Assembly: GCA_964415295.1 (NCBI GenBank)
Contig: CAYPYN010000010.1
Location: forward strand, 1-64,000
Reading direction: 5' to 3'
Length of the DNA stretch: 64,000 nucleotides
Source of the DNA: SB21 sp964415295
Lineage (GTDB): Bacteria; CLD3; SB21
The notes under the pieces were generated by a model that was not told the origin of the DNA, searched no databases, and saw only the letters and a program-made list of their open reading frames with translations. Positions 52,485 to 62,657 of this stretch are shown here, one piece after another (position 1 is the stretch's first letter; the number at the start of each line of letters is the position of its first letter). The translations under genes and the position numbers were made by a program.

Positions 52485-55400
52485 ATGAATTTCAAAATAA
52501 GAGTTTGTTTTGCCTTTCTTACCATAGTATTCTCCCCCATTCCTTCTTTTATCAACGGACAGGAACACACGCCATCCAAAAGAGATTATCTGGTCTCCGC
52601 ATCCGAAAAGACCGGTGAATTAACCTACACTTTTCATTTTGACAAACCGGTATTGGAAGAGCAGTTGTTAAACGGAAAGACGTTTCATCGCGTATCCGTT
52701 CCGTTCTTCGACTATGTTCAGGAAGAAGGCTCTCCTCTGCTTCCCTGCCTCAATTACCTGATTGAATTGCCGGAAGGAAGTCCGCAGGTTGTTGTTCTTG
52801 AAAATCAGAAAGAATCCGCAAGACTTGATCATCCTATAGCCACCGGCATTGCTAGTAATCCGGCGGGCTACAGAACGGACGGATGGTATCCCCAAAATGT
52901 GGCCGAATTAACCTACATGGGCAAAATGAGGGAAATTCCACTGTACCGTCTGACCCTCAAACCCTATCGTTACAACCCTGAGAAACAGCAACTTGAATAC
53001 AGTCAAAAGCTGACTGTAAGGATCGTGTATCCGGAATCCGGAAGGGTTCGTGTGTATGAGAGCAACACTTCTGAAATGACGCAGATCCTCAATTCAGAAT
53101 TGATCAACAATACCCACGCTGTCAAATCCCGGTATCTAAAAAGTAAGAATTCCGAAACGACGACTCTGTCAAAGTCAGAAACAACCGAGCAATCCGCTCT
53201 TTTTCCGGTCAAGATCATTGTCAATAAAGACGGTATTTATAAGATCACCTATGATTATCTGAAGGAAAAATCAGGATTGGATTTTTCGGGCGTGGATCCG
53301 GGCACATTTCGGCTTTTTAATTTGGGCCTTGAAGTACCGATTTACCTTCGCACTCATGACAATGGCATTTTTCGATCCGGAGATTTTTTTGAATTTTACG
53401 GAGAAAAATACCTGGCCAAATCCAACCGGTACCTTAGAGACATACCGGCCAACAAAGGCCACTACCTTGACCCTTGGAGCGATGATAATGTGTATTTCCT
53501 GACTTGGGGTACGAAACCCGGTATTCGGCTTATCGAAGAAAACGGCGGCATCGTGATTCCGCGCAAATCGGATTCTCTCAGCTCAAACCAATTCACCGTA
53601 ACCAAACACTTTGAAGAAGATAATTCGCGTCTCGACATAAAAGACATTAATCTTATTCAACCAGCCCCCGTTGAAGATATATGGGCGTTCGATCAGGGTA
53701 TATCCAACCTGCTTTCGAGCCAATCACAAAAAGATTACGAATTCACTATCGAAGAATTATCGTCCTCCTCGGTCAATCAAGTCCTTCGTATCAATCTTCA
53801 GGGTATCAGCACCAATAATCATACCGTAGATATCAAGATCAACGGCGTTGGAATCACCACCAGTAAGACATGGAGCGGCCCTAACAAGTTCCAGGCCGAT
53901 ATCCCGATAGCCAGTATCGTTTCCAATCCTCTCAGAGAAGGCGTTAATGTGTTGACCGTCAGCACACCGGTGACCGCAAACCCTAATCAATTGGACAAGT
54001 TCGCATTGAACTGGTTTGAAGTAACTTACAAGAAGAGATACCAGGTCGATAACGATTATATCGAATTTAAAGTCAGCGATGAAAGCGTTACTAGACTGAA
54101 CGAATTTAAGATCGAAAAATTCGGTGATCCCGATATCAGCATATACAAGAAAGGTATCAGCCGGATCATCAACTGGGATCTTAAAACCGTAACTGGAGCC
54201 CGGAAAGACACATCGTATTTCATCGTTTTCCAGGATGAGATCAATATAGATGGAATCGAATATGTAGCCGTGAGCGAATCGGCGAAACTGTTACCGAAGA
54301 ACATTGTTCGGGATACGCCTTCGGCCCTCGTCAGCGGTTACCACAACGCCAGATATCTTATTATCGCCAACGACTCTCTCAAAGATGCGGCCCGAAGATT
54401 GGAAAATTACCGCCGTTCGAAAGGGTTGTTCGCCGAAACCGTGGATGTGCAGGATATTTACGATGAATTCAACTTCGGGATCAAAAGTCCTTACGCCGTC
54501 AGAGATTTTCTGCGCTATACGTATTCAAGCCCTAACTGGCAAGGCAGCCAAGGCTCTCCTCTCTACATCCTTCTGGTTGGCGACGCGTCGGTCAATTCAA
54601 AAGCAGTGAAAAACAACAACGACTTCGTTCCGACTCAATTTATTCAAACCAAGTCCTACGGCCCTGCGGCCAGTGATTATTGGTACGGTTTGGCCGACGA
54701 CAAAGATATCCTTCCTGATTTTTTCATCGGCAGAATACCGGTCAGCACTCCGGCGCAACTTGATGCCGTTATCGATAAGATCATCACTTACGAACAAACT
54801 AATCAGCCGGGCAGCTGGAAGAATAAGGTCCTTTATATCGGAGGCCAGAGCGATAACCGCGGCGTTGAAAACAACAATACGAGCAACATACCCGTTGACG
54901 TATTCCGCTTTCAATGCAATAATATTATTAATTCCCGCATGCCTCAGGCTTTCACACCCGATCGCGTCTTTGTTTTCCCCATAAGGGACCAATTCTACGG
55001 AAATTTTTCCAGGGTCGTGTCCGGATTTGAAGAAGGCAATCTCCTTACGGCCTACCTTGGGCACGGCGGCGGCGGAATATGGGGCGATCTTGACTCTGTT
55101 TCAGGAAAGCCCTTGATGAATCTGAGCCAGGTTAACGATCTGAAGACCAATCCGGGGCGATACCCGATGGTTCTCAGTATGACGTGCTTTGTCGGAGCCT
55201 TTGACAATCAAAATTCGCTTGGTGAAGCTCTGCTGACTAAAGCTTACGGCGGCGCTGTGGGGATCGTGGCCTCGAGCGGAACGGGCTGGATCATCGGAGA
55301 TTATCAGCTCCTGGACAACTCCATCAACGCTTTCGTGAAGCCGGGCAATTCGGCCGGAGAAGCCTTGGCACAAGGCAAGATCAACTATCTCCTTGGGCAA

Positions 55401-57629
55401 GGTATCACAGACTACGAAGTAACCGGCGCCGGGAACGTACTGACTTCCGGTCTTGTACCGCAGAGCATGGTATTCCAATTCAATTATCTTGGCGATCCGG
55501 CTTTGCGACTTAAAACTCCGACAAAGAAATCTTTCTCTTTATCCAATTATAGTCCTGCCTCGACAGAAGTTTTTACTGTTTCCGGCACCGCGGATTTTTC
55601 CAGCGGAACAGGTATCGCTGAGATCTATCAGATGCGGCCGGTAAAGGATTCTGTAATTAACGGCGCCAATAAACCAAGTCTTGTGAATCTTGATACCATT
55701 AATTTTGCGATTACAAATGGAAGTTATTCTTTTAATGTCAGCCTTGGCGCCATTCCCTCACAGCTTCTGAGTGAAGGCATCGCTGGAATCCGCCTTTTTG
55801 CCGAATCGTCCGATGGCCGCTTTTCCTTCAACGGACAGGAGAACTTTAGTGTCAATGGCGCTTTTATAACACAATTGAAGACCCTTCCTGAATCCCCGTC
55901 CAGTTCGGATACCGTTCGATTCTCCGTCGTTGCCAGCGATCCCGACGGTGTCCAATCGGTGACCGTCACATATAATCGCGTTGGCCCCGTCACGGAGACA
56001 CTTACGGATACCTTGTTCGCCGCTCAGGACAATGCATACACCAGCCGGGGCAGCGGGCCATTCCTTGAAAATGATCTCATAAGCTACTGGGTCAAAGTCA
56101 AAGATTCCTCCGGAGATTCGACCTTTTCGGAAAGCAGGGAATTTCGCATCCTCGCCGGCCTGGATCTGCGTCTGAGTCTCGTCAATAATCCGGGCGACCC
56201 CACCAATGCCGTTTCATTGGGAGGAACGGATCAGGTCCAGATCCGCGCAACGATCGAAAACGCAGGCTTCGCTCCCGTCAGCGGGGTCAAAGTACGGTTT
56301 TACGAGGGCAATCCACTGTCTTCAGGAACATTTTTGGGAGAAACCGAGATCGCGATTCAAGGATCAGTTCCCAATGCCGGTCAAATAGCGACATCCACCG
56401 CATCGATCACATCGACACTCTCAAAGGGCTCACACAACATATACGTTTGGGTCGATCCGGACTCGTTGACATCCGATGTCAATCGCTTCAACAATTTAGG
56501 ATTTGCTTTGCTTACGCTGAATGCGTTTAATGTTACAACTTCCGCAGGAACGACATTTAACGGAATATCCCATGATACGGTCTCCATCGACAATGGTTTT
56601 TCCATCAGCATCCCTGAAAACGGAATTGAACAAAACGCCATCGTGTCGATCGCGCGCACGGCCAATCCGCAAATCAACGATCAGCCCGATCTGGCTTTTG
56701 CGTATCCTTTGGGTTATGCGTCTCCGCAAGCCTACGATGTATCTTTCTCAGGAACGCTGATCAATTCAAAACAAATAATGTTACGATTTGCGTATGATAC
56801 GCTTCTCTATCCTGCGGCCTCTTCCTTTCTTGATTCACTCAATGTCTATCGTTGGGATACCGGAAACAGAAAATGGAATCTCGTTGAAACCGGCAAGCAA
56901 ATACATAACGGTACCATAACGGTTTTCGTTGGAGACAAACACCGGCTTGGGTTATTCACGCTGATGATCAACAGGGATCGGCTGGCTCCTCATATCGAGC
57001 CGACCGTCGAGGGGCAGTATTTCTCGCAAGGTTCCATCGCTCCAAAGAATCCGAAAATATCGGCCGTTATATACGACCGTAACGGCGTAAGCCTCGACAG
57101 ACGGAATTACAACATCCGATTAAACGGGGAACCCATAGATTCCAGCAAGATCGTTTTGCCGGATTCTCTACCTAATTCCAATACTGTAACTCTGACTTTG
57201 CTTCCGGACCAGACATTTGACGTTGGTCAGAATCAGATCACTTTTCAGGTTGCGGATGTTAACGGCAATATCAGCGACCCGGATACGCTTAGATTCAAAG
57301 TGGTGTCAGGTTTTGACATCAAGGTGATCGGAAATTTTCCTAATCCATTTGCCAATGTCACGACGTTTGCTTTCCGCATAGAAGCGCCGGAACAGCTTGA
57401 TGACCTGAATATCAGCATCTATACCGTTTCCGGCCGAAGGATCAAAAAGATAACACCGGAGGATATTACCAGCCAGATCCTTAATTCCGTCGGGTATCAT
57501 GAAGTGCAGTGGGACGCCACCGACGACGACGGAAGGGATATCGCCAATGGAATATATTTCTACCGGATCAAGGGTAAACTCAACGGTAAAACGGTCGAGA
57601 AGAAGGGAAAGATAGCCTACTTTAGATAA
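52485..57629 (+). CDS. Gingipain-family C25 protease with T9SS-type C-terminal domain, probable PorU-like sortase
   Basis: From the ATG at 52485 the protein has about 1714 residues. In order it has a signal peptide (ending near INGQ), an N-terminal pro-region, the C25 domain with the probable catalytic His860 in YLGHGGGGIWG and Cys901 in SMTCFVGAF, Ig-like stretches, a CARDB domain (about 1230-1345), and a C-terminal FlgD-like domain ending GYHEVQWDATDDDGRDIANG with FYRIKGKLNGKTVEKKG, a T9SS sorting-signal pattern. PorU, the T9SS sortase, is a C25 protein with a retained sorting domain and is commonly followed by porV; here a PorV-like gene follows by 2 bases. It could also be ordinary T9SS cargo. 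It is longer than the PorU proteins I know. An upstream TTG at 52461 is possible. Confidence 0.82.
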   Translation: MNFKIRVCFAFLTIVFSPIPSFINGQEHTPSKRDYLVSASEKTGELTYTFHFDKPVLEEQLLNGKTFHRVSVPFFDYVQEEGSPLLPCLNYLIELPEGSPQVVVLENQKESARLDHPIATGIASNPAGYRTDGWYPQNVAELTYMGKMREIPLYRLTLKPYRYNPEKQQLEYSQKLTVRIVYPESGRVRVYESNTSEMTQILNSELINNTHAVKSRYLKSKNSETTTLSKSETTEQSALFPVKIIVNKDGIYKITYDYLKEKSGLDFSGVDPGTFRLFNLGLEVPIYLRTHDNGIFRSGDFFEFYGEKYLAKSNRYLRDIPANKGHYLDPWSDDNVYFLTWGTKPGIRLIEENGGIVIPRKSDSLSSNQFTVTKHFEEDNSRLDIKDINLIQPAPVEDIWAFDQGISNLLSSQSQKDYEFTIEELSSSSVNQVLRINLQGISTNNHTVDIKINGVGITTSKTWSGPNKFQADIPIASIVSNPLREGVNVLTVSTPVTANPNQLDKFALNWFEVTYKKRYQVDNDYIEFKVSDESVTRLNEFKIEKFGDPDISIYKKGISRIINWDLKTVTGARKDTSYFIVFQDEINIDGIEYVAVSESAKLLPKNIVRDTPSALVSGYHNARYLIIANDSLKDAARRLENYRRSKGLFAETVDVQDIYDEFNFGIKSPYAVRDFLRYTYSSPNWQGSQGSPLYILLVGDASVNSKAVKNNNDFVPTQFIQTKSYGPAASDYWYGLADDKDILPDFFIGRIPVSTPAQLDAVIDKIITYEQTNQPGSWKNKVLYIGGQSDNRGVENNNTSNIPVDVFRFQCNNIINSRMPQAFTPDRVFVFPIRDQFYGNFSRVVSGFEEGNLLTAYLGHGGGGIWGDLDSVSGKPLMNLSQVNDLKTNPGRYPMVLSMTCFVGAFDNQNSLGEALLTKAYGGAVGIVASSGTGWIIGDYQLLDNSINAFVKPGNSAGEALAQGKINYLLGQGITDYEVTGAGNVLTSGLVPQSMVFQFNYLGDPALRLKTPTKKSFSLSNYSPASTEVFTVSGTADFSSGTGIAEIYQMRPVKDSVINGANKPSLVNLDTINFAITNGSYSFNVSLGAIPSQLLSEGIAGIRLFAESSDGRFSFNGQENFSVNGAFITQLKTLPESPSSSDTVRFSVVASDPDGVQSVTVTYNRVGPVTETLTDTLFAAQDNAYTSRGSGPFLENDLISYWVKVKDSSGDSTFSESREFRILAGLDLRLSLVNNPGDPTNAVSLGGTDQVQIRATIENAGFAPVSGVKVRFYEGNPLSSGTFLGETEIAIQGSVPNAGQIATSTASITSTLSKGSHNIYVWVDPDSLTSDVNRFNNLGFALLTLNAFNVTTSAGTTFNGISHDTVSIDNGFSISIPENGIEQNAIVSIARTANPQINDQPDLAFAYPLGYASPQAYDVSFSGTLINSKQIMLRFAYDTLLYPAASSFLDSLNVYRWDTGNRKWNLVETGKQIHNGTITVFVGDKHRLGLFTLMINRDRLAPHIEPTVEGQYFSQGSIAPKNPKISAVIYDRNGVSLDRRNYNIRLNGEPIDSSKIVLPDSLPNSNTVTLTLLPDQTFDVGQNQITFQVADVNGNISDPDTLRFKVVSGFDIKVIGNFPNPFANVTTFAFRIEAPEQLDDLNISIYTVSGRRIKKITPEDITSQILNSVGYHEVQWDATDDDGRDIANGIYFYRIKGKLNGKTVEKKGKIAYFR

Positions 57630-57631
57630 CA

Positions 57632-58696
57632 ATGAAGAAATTAATGAAGCGAATCTTCTACACAACCCTGTTTGTATTTTACACGTATTCGACCGTTGTC
57701 GCGGGAGATGGCACACGCCGGTATGCTAATGCGTTTTTGGAAATCCCGCTCGGCGCACGTCCCGCAGGTATCGGCAACGCTTATGTGGCCGTAGCCAGCG
57801 ATGGAACGGCTTTTTACTGGAACCCCGCCGGAGTGGCGCTGATGCATAAACGGGAAGTTACAATGATGTACGCCAATGAATTCGATGGTCTTGGCCAGTA
57901 TAACTTCTTAGGATATTCTCATCAGTTGACGCCCCAATATGCTTTTTCGGTCGGCTGGATACGATATAGTGTCGGCGATATTCCCGAAACCGGCGCCCTG
58001 GACGGCTCCTATAATGATCACGGTAACCCGAATTACGATTTCAGCCAGTATTTTCACGGCCGTTTCTCCTACGCCGACAATGCCATTTTCTTTTCCTTTG
58101 CAAAAATGAATCAGTTGAAACTAAACTTAGGCTGGTTGTATAATGAATTCCCGGTACAGATACCGATTGGAATCAATTTTAAGATCATTCAGGGCGGCAC
58201 CAGCGGAATCTCGGGCAATAACGGCGTGGTGACCAAAGATGTGAACAAATCGGGCATTGGTGCGGACATAGGAACGATGATCATGTTCGGTGTCAATGAT
58301 CTTTTTGAATCTCCCAATTTTGGCGATTTCGCAATAGGAATGCACGTCCAGGATATCACCGTCACCGGTGTTCGCTACAATGCCGTATCCTCCTCGACCC
58401 GCGCCCGGGATATTGTCAAACCAAACTTCAAGTTTGGTTTTTCATACCTGCATCCGGTGGACGCGTTAAAAAGCAACATCCTAATTTCCTACGAAAGTAA
58501 TTCGCGCTACGGCGGAGATAAGCACTACGGCGTCGAATGGGACTATAAAAAAACCGCTGCTTTGCGTATTGGAAAAGACGATCAATGGATCACGTACGGC
58601 GCCGGTATTCAGTGGTGGCAAATCCGCCTCGATTACGCCCTATCCAATCACCCTTTGGGCAACGTGCACCGGATCAGCGCCGCTTATAAATTTTGA
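57632..58696 (+). CDS. PorV/PorQ-family outer-membrane barrel protein
   Basis: The 354-residue protein has a signal peptide (ending VVAG) and a barrel-like alternation throughout, ending in a C-terminal aromatic strand (HRISAAYKF). Its N-terminal region, FLEIPLGARPAGIGNAYVAV followed by DGTAFYWNPAG, is the signature of PorV/UPF0164 proteins. PorV carries T9SS cargo to the sortase and holds PorU at the outer membrane, which fits its place 2 bases after the C25 gene. PorP- or PorQ-type roles are the alternative. Confidence 0.85.
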   Translation: MKKLMKRIFYTTLFVFYTYSTVVAGDGTRRYANAFLEIPLGARPAGIGNAYVAVASDGTAFYWNPAGVALMHKREVTMMYANEFDGLGQYNFLGYSHQLTPQYAFSVGWIRYSVGDIPETGALDGSYNDHGNPNYDFSQYFHGRFSYADNAIFFSFAKMNQLKLNLGWLYNEFPVQIPIGINFKIIQGGTSGISGNNGVVTKDVNKSGIGADIGTMIMFGVNDLFESPNFGDFAIGMHVQDITVTGVRYNAVSSSTRARDIVKPNFKFGFSYLHPVDALKSNILISYESNSRYGGDKHYGVEWDYKKTAALRIGKDDQWITYGAGIQWWQIRLDYALSNHPLGNVHRISAAYKF

Positions 58697-58704
58697 AGGC
58701 CACT

Positions 58705-59577
58705 ATGAAAAAAATAATACCCAGCCTCTTATTAACCGCTTTTGCTATCACGATCGTATCTTGCCCCGATGAGGTCAACCCTCCGGAGCCAAAACCGGGG
58801 GCGGTACGGCTGAAGGCTCACAACGGATCTACCTTTCCGATAGAGACGGGACTCCGCCCTTTGGAAGGGCCGGAACAGCTCATCCGCATAGAATGGTCTG
58901 CGCTGGAAAATGACCAGAATAATATTATTGAAGAATATCTCATATTCAGATCCAACGGCGTTGACAGCCCTTTCGTACAGATCGGCAATCGGTTGGTCGA
59001 TTTCTCTGAAGAGGACAGTTTTTTTGTCGATGAGGACGTTTTTGAAGATGTGCCCTACAGTTATTTCGTTATGGCACGAAACTCCAAGGATAAATTTAGC
59101 GACACGTCAGCCTATTTTGGCAACTCAGACCTCATTAAGACCATTACGCTTAGCCACAAGGTAGAATCGATGGGCCCGCCGCCGGCCGACACAGCCAATA
59201 CAAAACCGACCTTTACATGGTGTCTGGGTCAAACACCGGTGCCAATCAAATACATTGTCAAACTCGCCACTCTGAGCGGGCAGGTCATTTGGATCGCAGA
59301 GAAACAGACCGGCGTTTTTGATGCCGATTGTTTTGATCCGAATAATCAGGAATTTCTGACTTTCCACAATACTTCGTACTCCGCCAATGACAGTCTGAAA
59401 GTCAAGACAACGTCCAATGTTACAGTTCACTATGTTAACAACGCCTTTTTTGACGGAGGCCGTCTGCGAAAGAACAATACATACGCATGGCGGGTGGATT
59501 GCATCTTTGACGGTTCGGAATCCAAATCACGATGGGCCACCTTTGCCGTTACTAAAGATTATCAATACCCCAATTAA
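58705..59577 (+). CDS. Lipoprotein with a fibronectin III-like domain
   Basis: The 290-residue lipoprotein starts at the ATG at 58705, with AAGG 6 bases before it (the frame is open from a TTG at 58693). Its lipobox ends IVSC; a Pro-rich stretch (PDEVNPPEPKPG) follows, then one to two beta-sandwich domains (EYLIFRSNGVDSPFVQIGN, YSYFVMARNSKDKFSD and YAWRVDCIFDG are FnIII-like strands). No catalytic motif is visible. It begins 8 bases past the PorV-like gene, so it is probably a third member of that unit, perhaps a surface-exposed or periplasmic T9SS accessory; this is inference. Confidence 0.75.
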   Translation: MKKIIPSLLLTAFAITIVSCPDEVNPPEPKPGAVRLKAHNGSTFPIETGLRPLEGPEQLIRIEWSALENDQNNIIEEYLIFRSNGVDSPFVQIGNRLVDFSEEDSFFVDEDVFEDVPYSYFVMARNSKDKFSDTSAYFGNSDLIKTITLSHKVESMGPPPADTANTKPTFTWCLGQTPVPIKYIVKLATLSGQVIWIAEKQTGVFDADCFDPNNQEFLTFHNTSYSANDSLKVKTTSNVTVHYVNNAFFDGGRLRKNNTYAWRVDCIFDGSESKSRWATFAVTKDYQYPN

Positions 59578-59609
59578 CTATACGTTCAATAATTAAAGAG
59601 ATACATGCC

Positions 59610-60587
59610 ATGAAACTGATGGAAAACATTCGCGAAAAAGCACGGCAGAAGAAATGCCGTATCGTTCTTCCAGAAGGCGAAGAAGATCGAACGATCCAGG
59701 CTTTGAAGATCATGCTGGAACTTCAGACCGCTAAGCCAATACTGCTCGGCGATTCCGATAAGATCAGAAAACGCGCTTATGAACTCAATATCGAGATCCC
59801 TTCTGCTGTACCTATCATTGATCCGAAACGCTCGGAAAAGGCGTCGGACATGACCAACGAACTTTTTACTCTCCGCAAAGCCAAAGGTATGACTTATGAA
59901 CAGGCCAAAACGGCGATGCAGACCGTTCTGTATTACGGAGCCATGATGGTTAGGCGGGGCGAAGCTGACGGCATGGTCGGCGGTGCCGTTCACACTACGG
60001 CCGACGTACTTCGTGCGGCGATTCATTGCGTAGGAACAGCTCCTGGAATCAACACCGTCTCCAGTATCTTCCTCATGCTGCTGCCGGACGGACGTGCGGT
60101 CACGTTTGGTGACTGCGCCGTCATGCCCTATCCCGATCCGGCGCAATTGGCCGATATAGCGATCGCTTCGGCCGACAGCCACAGACAGTTGACAGGTGAA
60201 GAACCCATGGTTGCCATGCTTTCTTTTTCAACCAGAGGCAGCGCCAAACATGAGGCCGTCGACAAGGTCACTCAAGCTCTCGCAACGGCCAAACAGAAAA
60301 GACCGGACCTCAAGATTGACGGTGAAATGCAATTTGACGCAGCGTTTGTGGAAGCGATTGGCAAAAGGAAAGCGCCGGACAGCCCGGTGGCAGGAAAAGC
60401 TAATGTATTTATATTTCCGAATCTGGATGCGGGCAATATTTGCTATAAGGTTACAGAAAGAATCGGAAAAGCACAGGCCGTCGGACCGGTCATACAAGGT
60501 TTAGCCAAACCGATCAACGATCTTTCACGCGGATGCAGCGCTCAGGATATTGCAGACGTCACGGCAATTTGCTGTCTGAAAGTCTAG
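59610..60587 (+). CDS. pta: Phosphate acetyltransferase
   Basis: The 325-residue protein is of the short, stand-alone Pta type, with RIVLPEGEEDRT at the start, ADGMVGGAVHTTADVLRA, GDCAVMPYPDPAQLADIA, MLSFSTRGSA and KANVFIFPNLDAGNI. It interconverts acetyl-CoA and acetyl phosphate. No ackA is in the window. The 32 bases before its ATG show no promoter. Its stop codon TAG shares the palindrome CTAG with the stop of dxs on the other strand. Confidence 0.93.
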   Translation: MKLMENIREKARQKKCRIVLPEGEEDRTIQALKIMLELQTAKPILLGDSDKIRKRAYELNIEIPSAVPIIDPKRSEKASDMTNELFTLRKAKGMTYEQAKTAMQTVLYYGAMMVRRGEADGMVGGAVHTTADVLRAAIHCVGTAPGINTVSSIFLMLLPDGRAVTFGDCAVMPYPDPAQLADIAIASADSHRQLTGEEPMVAMLSFSTRGSAKHEAVDKVTQALATAKQKRPDLKIDGEMQFDAAFVEAIGKRKAPDSPVAGKANVFIFPNLDAGNICYKVTERIGKAQAVGPVIQGLAKPINDLSRGCSAQDIADVTAICCLKV

Positions 60588-62584
60588 CTGGCGCTGGCTT
60601 TAACGGGCGCTTTATCCAGCATCTGCAAACCGCCGCTGCGGCGCCGCTCGATCATTTGCTTGGCTTTAAAGGCAATGCCGGCGGGATCAAGTCCCAGCCG
60701 TTGATATAGAATACTGCATTCGCCGTGTTCCACAAAATGATCAGGTAGTCCCAGACGTTCAACACGGAGTGCCGATATTTTTTCCTGGAACTGTTTATCC
60801 TTTTTGAAACCCTTCTCTACGAAGCGTTGGGAATAGATGGTTTCCAGAACGGCCGATCCGAAACCGCCGATCAGCGCGTTGTCCTCCAGCGTAATGATAT
60901 CCTCAAATTTCCTGCATAGATCGGTCAGCATGTCTTCATCGAGAGGCTTGATAAAACGGGCATTGACGATCGTCGAGGTGTAGCCGTCCTGCAAAAGGAT
61001 CTTGGCCGCCTTGATGGCATGATCAATGATAGGACCGACCGCAAGGATGGCTATATCCTTTCCCTCCTGTACGGTCTCGGATTTTCCAATACGCACTTTT
61101 TCAAATTCCTCTTTGATGGTCACGCCCAATCCATTGCCGCGCGGAAAACGTAATGCGATAGGACCATCATTATAATGAACACCGGTATAAATCATATCCT
61201 TCAATTCGTTTTCATCCTTGGGCGACATAATAACCATACCCTGGATACAACGCAAATAAGAAAGGTCCAAAGAGCCGTGATGCGTGGGACCGTCGGCTCC
61301 CACAAGACCGGCTCTGTCAAGGCAGAAGAACACCGGAATATTTTGTATCGCAACGTCATGAATGATCTGGTCGTAAGCTCTCTGCAGGAAAGACGAGTAA
61401 ATCGCCACGATCGGTTTTAATCCACTCAGAGCCATCCCTGCCGACATAGTAACCGCGTGCTGTTCCGCAATACCTACATCGAAGAAACGATCCGGCAATT
61501 CCTTCGCGAGAAATTTCAATCCCGTTCCATCCGCCATAGCCGCCGTGATCCCAACAAGATTCGGGTTCGCGTGGCACAATTTGACCACCGTCTTTCCGAA
61601 TACTTCCGTGTACGTAGGCGCCGATTTGATCTCGGGTCCCTCGGAATCGGATTTCTTGGGCGGGTTGACGGCGTGAAATTTATTGGCGTTGACCTTATAC
61701 TTCTCCACGTCCTGCTCCTCAAGGGGCATGCCCTTGCCTTTCTTGGTCAACGCATGAATAAGGATAGGACCTTTAAGATTCTTGACATCGTGAAGCAATC
61801 TGATCATGCGCGGCAAGTCGTGCCCATCTACGGGACCAAAATAACGGAAACCGAGGCTTTCAAAAAAATGTCCGGGTACAAGGATGGATTTTACACCTTC
61901 GTCCAGTTTGGCCAGACCCTGGCGAACTTTATCTCCGAGATCGTGGAACCGTCCCAAGGCATCCCATATCTCATCCTTGACCTTGTTATATAAGGGTGTC
62001 GAAATGAGATCGGTAAGGTAATTGGAAAGTGCACCGACGTTCGAAGAAATGGACATCATGTTGTCGTTAAGAATAACGATCATATCAGTTTTGAGCATGC
62101 CGGCGTTATTCATGGCTTCAAAAGCCATACCGCCCGTAAGAGAACCGTCCCCAATGACTGCAACCACCTTGTGATTCTGCTTTAACCGGTCACGGGCAAT
62201 GGCCATTCCCACGGCCGCGGATATCGAAGTACTCGCATGCCCGGCGCCGAATGCATCGTATTCGCTCTCATGGATCTTGCAGAAGCCGCTCAGGCCGTCG
62301 GTTTGCCGGATCGTATGGAATCGGTCTTTCCGTCCGGTCAGTAATTTATGCACGTAGGCCTGATGTCCGACGTCCCATATGATTTTGTCAGCTGGGGCAT
62401 CAAAGATGTAATGCAAAGCCACTGAAATTTCCACTACGCCGAGACTGGGCGCGAGGTGCCCGCCGATACGCGTGATCTCATCGATCACATGCTGGCGCAG
62501 TTCATGCGAGAGCTGTATCAATTCTTCCGATGTAAGTTTTTTCAGGTCCTTGGGTGTATTGACCTGATCGAAAACTTTACTCAT
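60584..62584 (-). CDS. dxs: 1-deoxy-D-xylulose-5-phosphate synthase
   Basis: Dxs makes the first intermediate of the MEP isoprenoid pathway from pyruvate and glyceraldehyde 3-phosphate. The 666-residue thiamine-diphosphate enzyme has GHQAYVHKLLTGR, the TPP motif GDGSLTGGMAFEAMNNAG, the transketolase-type segment GIAEQHAVTMSAGMAL, DRAGLVGADGPTHHG and the C-terminal RLGLPDHFVEHG. The length is slightly over the usual 620-640, with a roughly 30-residue basic C-terminal tail. AAGGAG lies before the ATG. It converges with pta, the two stop codons overlapping. Confidence 0.94.
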   Translation of the reverse strand: MSKVFDQVNTPKDLKKLTSEELIQLSHELRQHVIDEITRIGGHLAPSLGVVEISVALHYIFDAPADKIIWDVGHQAYVHKLLTGRKDRFHTIRQTDGLSGFCKIHESEYDAFGAGHASTSISAAVGMAIARDRLKQNHKVVAVIGDGSLTGGMAFEAMNNAGMLKTDMIVILNDNMMSISSNVGALSNYLTDLISTPLYNKVKDEIWDALGRFHDLGDKVRQGLAKLDEGVKSILVPGHFFESLGFRYFGPVDGHDLPRMIRLLHDVKNLKGPILIHALTKKGKGMPLEEQDVEKYKVNANKFHAVNPPKKSDSEGPEIKSAPTYTEVFGKTVVKLCHANPNLVGITAAMADGTGLKFLAKELPDRFFDVGIAEQHAVTMSAGMALSGLKPIVAIYSSFLQRAYDQIIHDVAIQNIPVFFCLDRAGLVGADGPTHHGSLDLSYLRCIQGMVIMSPKDENELKDMIYTGVHYNDGPIALRFPRGNGLGVTIKEEFEKVRIGKSETVQEGKDIAILAVGPIIDHAIKAAKILLQDGYTSTIVNARFIKPLDEDMLTDLCRKFEDIITLEDNALIGGFGSAVLETIYSQRFVEKGFKKDKQFQEKISALRVERLGLPDHFVEHGECSILYQRLGLDPAGIAFKAKQMIERRRSGGLQMLDKAPVKASAS

Positions 62585-62628
62585 AATAGCTCCTTAAAAG
62601 ATTTCCTAACCTATTGAAAAACGTAGCA

Positions 62629-62657
62629 AAAATACGCATTAATGCATATGTAGTCAA
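62629..62657 (-). promoter_or_regulatory. Promoter of dxs
   Basis: On the minus strand TTGACT, a 17-base spacer and TATTTT predict a start near 62621, 37 bases before the ATG at 62584. It is arranged divergently with the glgC promoter. Confidence 0.6.

Noticed and set aside
60196..60504. A 102-residue frame inside pta
   Set aside because: It lies in another frame of a well-supported pta gene and has no supporting signal.
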